Assembly: GCF_030733425.1 (NCBI RefSeq) | Contig: NZ_JASHIZ010000024.1 | Span: 1 to 64,000 of the forward strand | Source: Roseovarius sp. MMSF_3350 | GTDB taxonomy: Bacteria > Pseudomonadota > Alphaproteobacteria > Rhodobacterales > Rhodobacteraceae | Length of the DNA: 64,000 nt | Direction of reading: 5' to 3' | Shown here: positions 51,867 through 60,070 of the stretch, one piece after another | How the letters are laid out: each line of letters begins with the position of its first letter | How positions within the stretch are numbered: the stretch's first letter is position 1 | Program-made: the position numbers and the translations under genes | The notes under the pieces: model-generated | Databases searched by the model: none | What the model saw: only the letters and a program-made list of their open reading frames with translations | What the model was told of the DNA's origin: nothing

Positions 51867-53102
51867 TCAGGCGTCCCCCTCCGCCTCCCCCACGACCACA
51901 TGATCCACCGGGATATTCGGCTGCGGATAATCCGCCTTCGTCCCACGCCGGACGAAAACCGAGGCATGCACCCGCGCGCCCTCGGGAATGTGCCGGTACT
52001 CGCAGAGCGGCAGGTAAAACCCCAGGAACGTCTTGCGCCGGCTCAGGCTGTAGCGCGTCTTGTAGAAGGGCAGGAACTCCACCACCCTCCAGATCCCCTT
52101 CATCGACACGTTATGCGGCGCCAGCGGGTCCGGTCCCACGTACCGCCCCTCATCATCTTCGCCCAGAACCAGCCGCCGCACAGTGCCCTCCTTGAACCGC
52201 ACCCCCAGCGGGCGCAGCTCGTCGATCATCCAGGCCAGCGGAAATTTCGCCAATTGACTGCGCTTCTCCGGATAGCCTCCCCCCACGTCGCCATGCACGC
52301 CGGAAAACCATACCTCGTCCACGTCCTGCGGCGCGATCTTGCTCTCGTCGCGGGGCCGGACCGCGCCGCCCCAGTATTCACCGCCCTCCGGCCAGGGCGT
52401 CGGCAGGTACATCGTGCGCCGCTCGTCGATCGCCAGCGCGTGGCGCACCGACCGCACCGACGGGTTCTCGGACACATGCGCGTGATTGCGAATGCGCGGC
52501 AACCGCGCGCTCCACTCGATCACCGATCCCACAGTATCGAACAGGCCCAGCGCCCGGATCGCGGGCCGCCGCGGCCGCAACATCCGCTCGAACAGGCGCA
52601 CCTCGGCAAAAGGGTTGCGCTCGGGCTCGCGCGCGTCGGTCACGTCCCGCCCCGTCGCCTGACCGATATTCTTGTAGGCCCGGTAAGCGTAATTCAGAAG
52701 GTTCAGGTTGCGCGCCTCGATCAGCCCCAGCGCATGGATGAACCCCGCCAGCACCCGCGCCGTATAGGCCCCCCGGCTGAACCCGATGATGTAGATACGG
52801 TCCGGCGCCTCGTCGGCCACGTTCTCGCGTGTGCCGTCATCGTAATTCTCGACGAGAAAGCGATACGCCTCCTTCACGTTGGCATCCAGCCCCCAGCCGG
52901 TGATCAGCCCCCAGACCTCCACCGCCCTGCGCCAGAAGGACAACCAGGCGTTCTCGGCCCCGAAAGTTCCCACCCCGGGGTCGTAGAACACCAGCTGCTC
53001 CTCGTCCTTCTTCAGACAGCCATAAAGCCGCAGGATATTGGTCCGGTTTCGCGCGATCTCGTTCGACGTTCCGTCACACAGCAGGATGATGTTCTTCGGC
53101 AT
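51867..53102 (-). CDS. DUF2235 alpha/beta hydrolase
   Basis: A 411-residue protein of the DUF2235 family: KNIILLCDGTSNE at the N-terminus (the conserved CDGT), VFYDPGVGT, and the nucleophile elbow GFSRGAYTARVLAG. Related domains occur in type VI secretion phospholipase effectors (Tle1-like), but no VgrG or T6SS gene is nearby, and the isolated version is widespread in proteobacteria. No signal peptide. AGAAAGG precedes the ATG at 53102. Enzymatic role (lipase or esterase) is inferred. Confidence 0.87.
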   Translation of the reverse strand: MPKNIILLCDGTSNEIARNRTNILRLYGCLKKDEEQLVFYDPGVGTFGAENAWLSFWRRAVEVWGLITGWGLDANVKEAYRFLVENYDDGTRENVADEAPDRIYIIGFSRGAYTARVLAGFIHALGLIEARNLNLLNYAYRAYKNIGQATGRDVTDAREPERNPFAEVRLFERMLRPRRPAIRALGLFDTVGSVIEWSARLPRIRNHAHVSENPSVRSVRHALAIDERRTMYLPTPWPEGGEYWGGAVRPRDESKIAPQDVDEVWFSGVHGDVGGGYPEKRSQLAKFPLAWMIDELRPLGVRFKEGTVRRLVLGEDDEGRYVGPDPLAPHNVSMKGIWRVVEFLPFYKTRYSLSRRKTFLGFYLPLCEYRHIPEGARVHASVFVRRGTKADYPQPNIPVDHVVVGEAEGDA

Positions 53103-53220
53103 GGCAAAGGCCTTTCTCGAAATGACGTATCGCCGGAAAAGCCGGCACAACCTGAAAGCAATGCCACCACCTTAACTCTCAACCAATCCGGTGCCAAGCG
53201 CGCCGCCCGCGACAGTCCCG

Positions 53221-53367
53221 TCAGTGCGGCCCACTCAGCAGCCCGGCGGCCCGGGCGCGGACATCCGATGGCGTCGTCCCGGTCCAGCGGCGGAACGCGC
53301 GGCTGAAATGCGCCGCGTCGCTGTAACCCAGCCGCTGCGCGATATCGGTCACACGCTCGAAGGGATC
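53221..53367 (-). pseudogene. AraC-family regulator, C-terminal remnant
   Basis: Only the last 48 residues of an AraC-type DNA-binding domain remain: VTDIAQRLGYSDAAHFSRAF, then RRWTGTTPSDVRARA. The first helix-turn-helix and the whole effector domain are missing. Upstream of about 53367 the same frame is simply antisense to the cupin sequence. A gene this short without its first HTH cannot be a working regulator. Confidence 0.7.
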
Positions 53368-53769
53368 GAGCACGTCTGGTACCATATCCTCAAGGTCGAC
53401 CCCGACGCCCGTATCGTCGACCTGCTGCTCAAGTTCTCGGCCAACCAGCGCATCCTTCTGCGCCGGCACCACGCCGATTACAGCATCCTCATCCTGCAGG
53501 GAGAGCTGCATCTCTATGACGCGGACGGCACCCTGACCGAGATCCGCCCCACCCTCAGCTTCGTCGAGAAACCGGCCGGCGGCCCCCCGCACAGCGAAGG
53601 CGGCGGCGACATCGACTGCATCGCCTGGTTCAGCAATCGCGGCAGCGACGGCGTGATCTACGAAATCCTCGGACCCGACCTCGAAACCGTCGCCACCCTC
53701 GGCCTGCCCGATTTCCACGCCCTCTGGCAGGCCCAGGTGCCACCCGTGCAGCCGTCGCATCCCGAATAA
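53362..53769 (+). pseudogene. Cupin (2,4'-dihydroxyacetophenone dioxygenase-like), 5'-truncated
   Basis: From about 53362 the plus frame reads as a cupin: HVWYHILKVDPDARIVDLLL, LRRHHADYSILILQGELHLY, TLSFVEKPAGGPPHSEGG, IDCIAWFSNRG. The metal-binding RHHADYSILILQGE and the later His fit a dioxygenase-type cupin of about 150-160 residues, of which about 136 remain. The N-terminus runs into sequence antisense to the AraC remnant; the frame stays open back to 53191, so a chimeric 192-residue protein could still be made. Promoter and true start are gone. Confidence 0.6.
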
Positions 53770-53868
53770 CGCGCCGTTCCCCGCCGCGGGCATCGGTGCA
53801 GACGCCCTTGCCCGCGCGCCCGCTCTGGCCTAGAACCGCGCTGATACCTTGAACGGAGCGCGCAACCC

Positions 53869-55380
53869 ATGCTGGACCTGACCTATGAGACCCCGAAACC
53901 CAAGGTGATCGCCGGGGCGAAACAGGACTGGGAACTCGTCATCGGGATGGAGGTCCACGCGCAGGTGGCCTCGAACGCCAAGCTCTTCTCCGGCGCCTCC
54001 ACCAAGTTCGGCGCCGAGCCCAATTCCAACGTCGCCTTCGTCGACGCCGCCATGCCCGGCATGCTGCCCGTGATCAACGAATTCTGCGTCGAACAGGCGG
54101 TGCGCACGGGCCTCGGCCTCAAGGCGCAGATCAACCTCAAATCCGCCTTCGACCGCAAGAACTACTTCTACCCCGACCTGCCGCAGGGCTACCAGATTTC
54201 CCAGCTTTACGAGCCGCTGGTGGGCGAGGGCGAAATCCTCGTGGACATGGAGCCCGGCATCGCCCGCCTCGTGCGGATCGAACGCATCCACATGGAACAG
54301 GACGCGGGCAAGTCGATTCACGACATGGACCCCGCCATGTCCTTCGTCGACCTCAACCGCACCGGCGTGTGCCTCATGGAGATCGTCAGCCGCCCCGATA
54401 TCCGCGGCCCCGAGGAGGCCGCCGCCTATGTGGGCAAGCTGCGCCAGATCCTGCGCTACCTGGGGACCTGCGACGGCAACATGCAGAACGGCAACTTGAG
54501 GGCGGACGTCAACGTCTCCATCTGCCAGCCCGGCGCCTACGAGAAATACCGTGAAACGGGGGATTTCTCGCACCTGGGCACCCGCTGCGAGATCAAGAAC
54601 ATGAACTCCATGCGCTTCATCCAGATGGCCATCGAGTACGAGGCGCGCCGCCAGATCGCCATCGTCGAGGGTGGCGGCAACGTCGATCAGGAAACCCGCC
54701 TCTACGACCCGGACAAGAACGAAACCCGCTCGATGCGCTCCAAGGAAGAGGCGCATGATTACCGCTACTTCCCCGACCCGGACCTCCTGCCGCTGGAGAT
54801 CGAACAGGGCTGGATCGACGACATCGCCGCGTCCCTGCCCGAACTGCCGGACGAGAAAAAGTCCCGCTTCGTCAAGGATTTCGGTCTTTCCGAATATGAC
54901 GCCAACGTCCTGACCGCCGAGCACGAAAACGCCGCCTTCTTCGAGGAAGCCGCCGCGGGCCGCGACGGCAAGCTGACCGCCAACTGGGTCATCAACGAAC
55001 TTTTCGGCCGCCTGAAGAAGGACGGCCACGACATCACCGACAGCCCCGTTTCCCCCGCGCAACTGGGCGGCATCGTCGATCTCATCGCCTCCGACGCCAT
55101 CTCCGGCAAGATCGCCAAGGACTTGTTCGAGATCGTCTATACCGAGGGCGGCGACCCCGCCCAGATCGTCGAAGAGCGCGGCATGAAACAGGTCACCGAC
55201 ACCGGCGCCATCGAAACGGCGGTGGACCAGATAATTGCCGACAACCCCGCGCAGGTCGAAAAGGCCAAGCAAAATCCCAAGCTCGCCGGCTGGTTCGTCG
55301 GCCAGGTGATGAAGGCCACGGGCGGCAAGGCCAACCCCAAGGCCGTCAACGATATCGTCGCCCAAAAACTCGGCCTCTGA
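53869..55380 (+). CDS. gatB: Aspartyl/glutamyl-tRNA amidotransferase subunit B
   Basis: A 503-residue Gat[21 protein letters not shown] at the N-terminus, [57 protein letters not shown], and the YqeY-like helical tail from about residue 350. It phosphorylates and, with GatA and GatC, amidates Glu-tRNA-Gln and Asp-tRNA-Asn. gatA and gatC are not in the window. GGAG precedes the ATG by nine bases. Two strong palindromes follow the stop. Confidence 0.97.
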   Translation: MLDLTYETPKPKVIAGAKQDWELVIGMEVHAQVASNAKLFSGASTKFGAEPNSNVAFVDAAMPGMLPVINEFCVEQAVRTGLGLKAQINLKSAFDRKNYFYPDLPQGYQISQLYEPLVGEGEILVDMEPGIARLVRIERIHMEQDAGKSIHDMDPAMSFVDLNRTGVCLMEIVSRPDIRGPEEAAAYVGKLRQILRYLGTCDGNMQNGNLRADVNVSICQPGAYEKYRETGDFSHLGTRCEIKNMNSMRFIQMAIEYEARRQIAIVEGGGNVDQETRLYDPDKNETRSMRSKEEAHDYRYFPDPDLLPLEIEQGWIDDIAASLPELPDEKKSRFVKDFGLSEYDANVLTAEHENAAFFEEAAAGRDGKLTANWVINELFGRLKKDGHDITDSPVSPAQLGGIVDLIASDAISGKIAKDLFEIVYTEGGDPAQIVEERGMKQVTDTGAIETAVDQIIADNPAQVEKAKQNPKLAGWFVGQVMKATGGKANPKAVNDIVAQKLGL

Positions 55381-55385
55381 CGCCC

Positions 55386-55440
55386 GAGAATTTTCGTACG
55401 AAAATTCTCAAGCCCAGAAAATTCGCACGAATTTTCTGGG
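55386..55440. terminator. Two perfect A+T-rich palindromes after gatB
   Basis: GAGAATTTTCG/CGAAAATTCTC around TA (55386-55409, 24 bases) and CCCAGAAAATTCG/CGAATTTTCTGGG around CA (55413-55440, 28 bases) stand back to back in the gap between convergent genes. The nearly perfect symmetry and contrast with the GC-rich background suggest two-way termination. The remaining gap to 55568 holds nothing recognised. Confidence 0.6.
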
Positions 55441-55568
55441 CCCGCCACCACATCACCGCAAGCTCGCGCCCGAGACATTCCGATAAAGCCGTCGGTCACC
55501 ATGTGCTTTTCTGTGAACGAATGCCACGAAGCTTTCCTCGCCAAGGGCCTCGCCTCCGATAGCTGACC

Positions 55569-56051
55569 CTAGCCGCGGCGCCGCAACCCCATCCCGCGTC
55601 CCGCCGCCTCGGGGCGCGGCAGATTTGCATGGGCCTCGGCCACCTTGCGCAACCGCGACAAAAGCTCATCCGGCATCGGCACCACCTTGGGTCCCGACTG
55701 ATCGACATGCAGCGCGATCCCCTCGCCCGTGGCCACCAGCGCGCCATCCTCGCGCATCAGTTCCTGAAAGCTGTGAAACCGCTTCTCGTCATGGTCGAGA
55801 ATGCGAAACGAAGCCTGCACCCGGTCGCCCAGCTTCAACTCGCGCAGATAGCGGACATGGAACTCCGCCGTATAGGTGGTGCAACCGCTGGCGGCCCGAT
55901 AGTCCGGCCCGAAACCGATCTCGGCATAGGCCTCATCCGCGGCGCGGTCGAACAGAACGGTGTAATAGCCCATGTTCATATGCCCGTTATAATCGATCCA
56001 ATCCGCCTCGACGGTCTGGAAACTGGACAGGAAAGGTGCAGGTTCGCTCAT
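55569..56051 (-). CDS. Hotdog-fold acyl-CoA thioesterase (betainyl-CoA thioesterase-like)
   Basis: A 160-residue single hotdog domain of the 4HBT type: DWIDYNGHMNMGYYTVLFD carries the catalytic Asp/Asn region, followed by FHVRYLRELKLGDRV. The pattern is close to the C-terminal thioesterase domain that I know from L-carnitine dehydrogenases, which acts on betainyl-CoA; a 4-hydroxybenzoyl-CoA-type role is the generic alternative. It is divergent from a GntR regulator across a 94-base gap with a perfect 12-base inverted repeat, near a trimethylamine monooxygenase, which supports a quaternary or tertiary amine link. Confidence 0.82.
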   Translation of the reverse strand: MSEPAPFLSSFQTVEADWIDYNGHMNMGYYTVLFDRAADEAYAEIGFGPDYRAASGCTTYTAEFHVRYLRELKLGDRVQASFRILDHDEKRFHSFQELMREDGALVATGEGIALHVDQSGPKVVPMPDELLSRLRKVAEAHANLPRPEAAGRGMGLRRRG

Positions 56052-56102
56052 GCACCCCGCATATCACGCGGGCGGCGGGCATGACCACGCTTTACGCGCC
56101 CA

Positions 56103-56141
56103 CCAGACCAATTTATACCAGTTACACCGAAATTGGTCTGG
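56103..56141. promoter_or_regulatory. Operator candidate between the thioesterase and GntR genes
   Basis: CCAGACCAATTT and AAATTGGTCTGG are perfect 12-base inverted arms separated by 15 bases. The right arm is directly followed by CTGGTCC-like sequence and ends five bases before the GntR start codon. Position fits autoregulation. The ATTGGT core recurs upstream of tmm. Confidence 0.6.
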
Positions 56142-56145
56142 TCCG

Positions 56146-56874
56146 ATGAGCACACACGCCGAAGACACCGCCCCCGAACTGCGCCTCGCCCACCCGGTCG
56201 GCGCCACCGTGCAGATCGTCGTCGACACGCTCTTCGCGCGCATCAAGTCCGAGGAATATCCCCGCGACACCCGCCTGCCCTCGGAACGCACGCTGGCCGC
56301 CGAACTGGGTGTGGCGCGCAACACCGTGCGCGAGGCGCTCGACGTGCTCGAAGGCCAGGACGTCATCCGCCGCCGCCCCGGCGCCGGCAGCTTCGTCACC
56401 TACCGCTCCATGCCCCAGTCCGCCCCCTCGCCCGATTCCGTCGCCAGCGAGACCAGCCCCCTCGACCATCTCGTGGTGCGCGGCATCCTCGAGCCGGAGA
56501 TCGTCCGCCTGGCGGTCGTGAACATGACCCCGCGGATGCTCACCGCGCTGTCGGAAACCCTGTCGCGGATCGAGACGGTGACCACCGATGTCGACGCCTT
56601 CATCGCGCTCGAAGAACAGCTCTACATGCAGATCGCCGAAGGCACGGGCAACGCCCTTCTGGCATCGTGCTACCGGCTCGCGCGCGACACCTACCACGAA
56701 AGCTATCGCACCCGCCTGCGCCGCCGCGCCCTCACGCCGCGTCGGATGCAGGAGTACCAGAAACGCTACAACACCCTCTACAACGCCATCGCCTCGCGCG
56801 ACGTGGGCCAGGCGGTGGAGTTCATCAAGCTGCACCTCGTCGAGGAACAGAAACTGCTTCTGCAAGACGATTGA
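56146..56874 (+). CDS. GntR-family (FadR/FCD subgroup) transcriptional regulator
   Basis: The 242-residue protein has an N-terminal GntR winged helix (about residues 15-85, RLPSERTLAAELGVARNTVREALDVLEG, here cited in part: SERTLAAELGVARNTV) and a helical FCD ligand-binding domain (about 105-235, LVVRGILEPEIVRLAVVNM, then YNTLYNAIASRDVGQAVEF). FCD members bind small acids or other metabolites through a metal-centred pocket. The start at 56146 leaves the operator directly upstream. Candidate targets are itself, the divergent thioesterase and tmm, which share ATTGGT or CTGGTCC elements. Confidence 0.9.
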   Translation: MSTHAEDTAPELRLAHPVGATVQIVVDTLFARIKSEEYPRDTRLPSERTLAAELGVARNTVREALDVLEGQDVIRRRPGAGSFVTYRSMPQSAPSPDSVASETSPLDHLVVRGILEPEIVRLAVVNMTPRMLTALSETLSRIETVTTDVDAFIALEEQLYMQIAEGTGNALLASCYRLARDTYHESYRTRLRRRALTPRRMQEYQKRYNTLYNAIASRDVGQAVEFIKLHLVEEQKLLLQDD

Positions 56875-56901
56875 CGCGTCTTCCCCCCGGTTAATGCAGG
56901 G

Positions 56902-56949
56902 CCAAGACTTTTCAAAAAAGTCTTGGCAAAAGTCTTCAAAAGACTTTTG
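56902..56949. terminator. Paired A+T-rich palindromes after the GntR gene
   Basis: CCAAGACTTTT/AAAAGTCTTGG (56902-56926) and CAAAAGTCTT/AAGACTTTTG (56927-56949), both perfect with three-base loops, share the AGACTTTT word. They sit in the gap between convergent genes and probably terminate from both sides. Confidence 0.6.
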
Positions 56950-57054
56950 CGCCGCACGCCCTGTTCACACCCTGGGGACGCAACAACGCACCGACGCAAT
57001 ACAGTCGGACATACCGACGCGATACCGATGCGGATATCGGCTTATCCCAAACAT

Positions 57055-58377
57055 TTACCTTTGAGTCGCGTCTTCGTCCTGCACCACTCGCGCCCCCAGC
57101 GCCAGCACCCGGTCATAAGACAACCGCTGCTGCCACATCTGCCCCAGGTCCCGCATCTCGGCCCGCAGCAGATCCTCGTGCCGCCGCAGCCATCCCGGCA
57201 CGGACCCGAACCCCACGACCCGGGCCCGCCCCTCCTCGATCCGCACCACCGGCCAGTCCCCCACCAACGCGTTGTCGATCCCGAACACCTCCGCACCCCA
57301 CCACTCGGCGGGGCCAAAGGCGTGGGTCACCTCGCCCAGCTGTTTCATCGCCGCCAGCACGCTGGCCGGCGCCACACTGTCGGCCTTCTCGACGGCGGCA
57401 TGCCAGATATCCAGGATCGCCGCGTACTCCCAGCTCACGGCCGTCCAGCTGTCGGGATAAAGCGCGTTGTATTCTTCGTAAAACGCATTCGGCTGATTGA
57501 AGAAGAACGCCTTTTCGCTCAGCGCCGGATCGTCGAAATCGGGAAACTGGAACACCAGCCCCTCCATGAACTCTGCCCCCAGCCGCTCGACCAGCCGGTC
57601 GTAGTGATCGCAGGTGCAAGACAGGATTTGTCCTTTGAACCCATGGGCATGGGCGCATTCCGTCAACGCGTGCACCATCGGCGTATAACTCGTGCACCAA
57701 CACAGGATGTCCGGCTTTGCGGCCAGCATCGGCCCCACCACGTTCTCCGCCGGAGCACCCTCGGCGTGGTACTGCACCTCGTGCACGATCTCGATGCCCG
57801 CCGCCTTGAACGCCGCGCGGTACGTGGCCAGCGACGGCAGGCCCATCCCGTCCTGCTGCGCACACAGCGCCACGGTCCGCAGTTCGGGTCGTGCCCGCGT
57901 CAGCCACTCCACCCCCGTGACGACGTAAACCGGGTGCACCTCCGACGGCGCGATCAGATAGGGCGCATCCGGCGACAGGTCCGACGGCAGCAGGGTCGAG
58001 GTCAGGATCCGCTTGTCCATCAGGCTCTGGCCCACGGCGCGATACGCGTCTCCGCCCAGCATCATCATCAGCTTGATGTCATGCTCGCGCAGCAGCGCCT
58101 GCGCCCCCTCGCGCGCCGCGTCAACACTTTCTCCACTGTCATATGCGTGAATGCGGATCGGATAACGCCGCCCCCCGATCAGAACGCCGCCGGCGGTGTT
58201 CAGCCACCGCTCCCAGATTCGGCAGCCTTGCAATCCGGGCAACCCCCAGCTTTCCGCCTGCCCCGACAACGGCGCCAGAAACCCGATATCCACCGTCCGC
58301 GCCATGCCCACCGACAGGCGCGGCATCACCCCCGAAAGGGCCAATCTCTGAGCAAAACTTGAAGTTTCCGCAGCCAC
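57055..58377 (-). CDS. Periplasmic-binding-protein-fold protein (urea/amide or amino-acid type), no clear signal peptide
   Basis: The 440-residue protein has the type I periplasmic-binding fold of LivK/FmdD/AmiC proteins: VDIGFLAPLSGQAESWGLPG at the front, DSGESVDAAREGAQALL, and the central hinge segments (VALCAQQDGMGLPSLATYR; ILCWCTSYTPMVHALTECAH). It starts at a GTG (58377) or an ATG at 58326; neither gives a convincing signal peptide, and there is no adjacent permease or ATPase gene. It is divergent from tmm across 115 bases. It may be a cytoplasmic sensor, as AmiC is, or an exported ligand-binding protein with an unusual N-terminus. Confidence 0.75.
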   Translation of the reverse strand: MAAETSSFAQRLALSGVMPRLSVGMARTVDIGFLAPLSGQAESWGLPGLQGCRIWERWLNTAGGVLIGGRRYPIRIHAYDSGESVDAAREGAQALLREHDIKLMMMLGGDAYRAVGQSLMDKRILTSTLLPSDLSPDAPYLIAPSEVHPVYVVTGVEWLTRARPELRTVALCAQQDGMGLPSLATYRAAFKAAGIEIVHEVQYHAEGAPAENVVGPMLAAKPDILCWCTSYTPMVHALTECAHAHGFKGQILSCTCDHYDRLVERLGAEFMEGLVFQFPDFDDPALSEKAFFFNQPNAFYEEYNALYPDSWTAVSWEYAAILDIWHAAVEKADSVAPASVLAAMKQLGEVTHAFGPAEWWGAEVFGIDNALVGDWPVVRIEEGRARVVGFGSVPGWLRRHEDLLRAEMRDLGQMWQQRLSYDRVLALGARVVQDEDATQR

Positions 58378-58399
58378 CGCGCGCTCCCTTAAGGAATCC

Positions 58400-58474
58400 T
58401 TGACAGACTGGTCCAGTCTTTGGCTTAGTAAAAGGAACCAAAAGAACCAAAGTCAATAATTGGTTCACACCAAT
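58400..58474 (+). promoter_or_regulatory. tmm promoter region with two palindromic operator candidates
   Basis: TTGACA (58400-58405) is a consensus -35 box; A+T-rich TTAGTA lies near 58425-58430. AGACTGG-T-CCAGTCT (58405-58419) is a 15-base palindrome overlapping the -35 box, and ATTGGT-TCAC-ACCAAT (58459-58474) is a second one downstream. Their cores match parts of the site next to the GntR gene. A repressor bound here would block the promoter. Confidence 0.5.
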
Positions 58475-58492
58475 CTAGGGAGATACGAAAAA

Positions 58493-59839
58493 ATGGCCAA
58501 GAAAAGAGTTGCCGTAATCGGCGCAGGACCGTCCGGGCTGGCGCAATTGCGCGCGTTCCAGTCCGCCGCCGACAAGGACGCCGAGATCCCCGAGGTCGTG
58601 TGCTACGAAAAGCAAAGCGACTGGGGCGGCCTGTGGAACTACACCTGGCGCACCGGCGTCGCCGAGGATGGCGAACCCTGCCACGGCTCCATGTACCGCT
58701 ACCTGTGGTCCAACGGCCCCAAGGAGGGTCTGGAATTCGCCGACTACACGTTTGACGAACATTTCGGCAAGGAAATCGCCAGCTACCCGCCCCGGGCCGT
58801 TCTGTTCGACTATATCGAAGGCCGCGTGAAAAAGGCCGGCGTGCGCGACTGGATCCGTTTCAACAACGTGGTCCGCGACGTGCGCTACGACGACAAGACC
58901 GAGAAATTCACGGTGACCGCCCGCGACTCGAAGACCGACACCGAATCCACGGAGGATTACGATCACGTCATCGTCGCCACCGGCCACTTCTCCACCCCGA
59001 ACGTGCCGCATTACCCCGGTTTCGACACGTTCAACGGCCGCATCCTGCACGCGCACGATTTCCGCGACGCGCGCGAGTTCGAGGGCAAGGACATCCTGAT
59101 CATGGGCGCGTCCTACTCGGCCGAGGATATCGGCTCGCAATGCTGGAAATACGGCGCCAACTCGATCACCTCGTGCTATCGCTCGGGCCCCATGGGCTAT
59201 GGCTGGCCCGACAACTGGGACGAGGTTCCCGCCCTGGAAAAGGTCGACGGCAAGACCGCCCATTTCTCCGACGGCCACACCCGCGAGGTGGACGCCATCA
59301 TCCTGTGCACCGGCTACAAGCACCACTTCCCGTTCCTGCCCGACGACCTGCGCCTCAAGACGGCGAACCGCCTGGCCTCCGACGACCTCTACAAGGGCGT
59401 CGTCTGGATCAACAATCCCAGGATGTTCTACCTCGGCATGCAGGATCAGTGGTTCACCTTCAACATGTTCGACGCCCAGGCCTGGTGGGTCCGCGACTGC
59501 ATCATGGGCCGCATCGCCCTGCCCGATACCGCCACGATGGAAGCCGACTGGAAAAAGCGCCAGGCTGACGAGGACGCGCTCGAGGACGATTACGCCTGCA
59601 TCCGCTACCAGGGCGACTATACCGAGGAGCTGATGTCCGAAACCGACTATCCCGGCTTCGATGTCGAGATGGCCTGCCAGCAGTTCTATGCCTGGAAGAA
59701 GCACAAGAAGAAGGACATCATGACCTTCCGCGACCACGGCTATGTCTCGCCCATGACGAACAAGCAGGCGCCCGCGCACCACACCTCGTGGAAAGAGGCG
59801 TTGGACGACAGCCTGGAAAGCTACCTGCAAACCAACTGA
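58493..59839 (+). CDS. tmm: Trimethylamine monooxygenase (flavin-containing)
   Basis: The 448-residue flavoprotein oxidises trimethylamine to its N-oxide with NADPH and oxygen. Visible motifs: FAD-binding GAGPSG (residues 10-15), the FMO signature [11 protein letters not shown], the NADPH motif [10 protein letters not shown] (205-214) and the ATG-type motif in [12 protein letters not shown]. Segments such as [37 protein letters not shown] and [12 protein letters not shown] are those of bacterial Tmm. The ATG at 58493 is preceded by AGGGAGA. No tdm or TMAO transporter gene adjoins it, so further TMA breakdown must be encoded elsewhere. Confidence 0.93.
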   Translation: MAKKRVAVIGAGPSGLAQLRAFQSAADKDAEIPEVVCYEKQSDWGGLWNYTWRTGVAEDGEPCHGSMYRYLWSNGPKEGLEFADYTFDEHFGKEIASYPPRAVLFDYIEGRVKKAGVRDWIRFNNVVRDVRYDDKTEKFTVTARDSKTDTESTEDYDHVIVATGHFSTPNVPHYPGFDTFNGRILHAHDFRDAREFEGKDILIMGASYSAEDIGSQCWKYGANSITSCYRSGPMGYGWPDNWDEVPALEKVDGKTAHFSDGHTREVDAIILCTGYKHHFPFLPDDLRLKTANRLASDDLYKGVVWINNPRMFYLGMQDQWFTFNMFDAQAWWVRDCIMGRIALPDTATMEADWKKRQADEDALEDDYACIRYQGDYTEELMSETDYPGFDVEMACQQFYAWKKHKKKDIMTFRDHGYVSPMTNKQAPAHHTSWKEALDDSLESYLQTN

Positions 59840-59983
59840 CCGGAATCGTTTCCGTCAGTCCGAAACATGCATCGCTTTTTGCGTTTGGAAAGGCAGCGAA
59901 AAACGGTTCGATGGTTCCCGGAAACGCTCTGATTGCGCGCCGGCCCGCCACACCGCGGGCCGGCGCGATCTGCGCCACAACTT

Positions 59984-60033
59984 TTCCTCTGGCCGGAAAT
60001 ATCCCGGAGAGCGCGAGAGGCAGCGCCTCTCGC
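59984..60033. repeat. Second convergent-gap element: CTCTGGCC/ATATCCCGG box plus hairpin
   Basis: TTCCTCTGGCC and GGAAATATCCCGG (59984-60007) match the copy at 18944-18967 with one base change. A hairpin GCGAGAGGC-AGC-GCCTCTCGC follows (60013-60033). It lies between convergent tmm and the ABC permease gene. The rest of the 231-base gap shows nothing else. Confidence 0.55.
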
Positions 60034-60070
60034 CCCGGTCGACGCGGGCGCAGGCCGCGGCGAAACCGCT

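Noticed and set aside
51867-53102. Type VI secretion effector role for the DUF2235 gene
   Set aside because: No VgrG, Hcp, PAAR or immunity gene adjoins it; the free-standing family is common.
53191-53360. N-terminal part of the cupin frame as genuine protein
   Set aside because: These 57 codons are antisense to the AraC helix-turn-helix remnant and have no cupin character.
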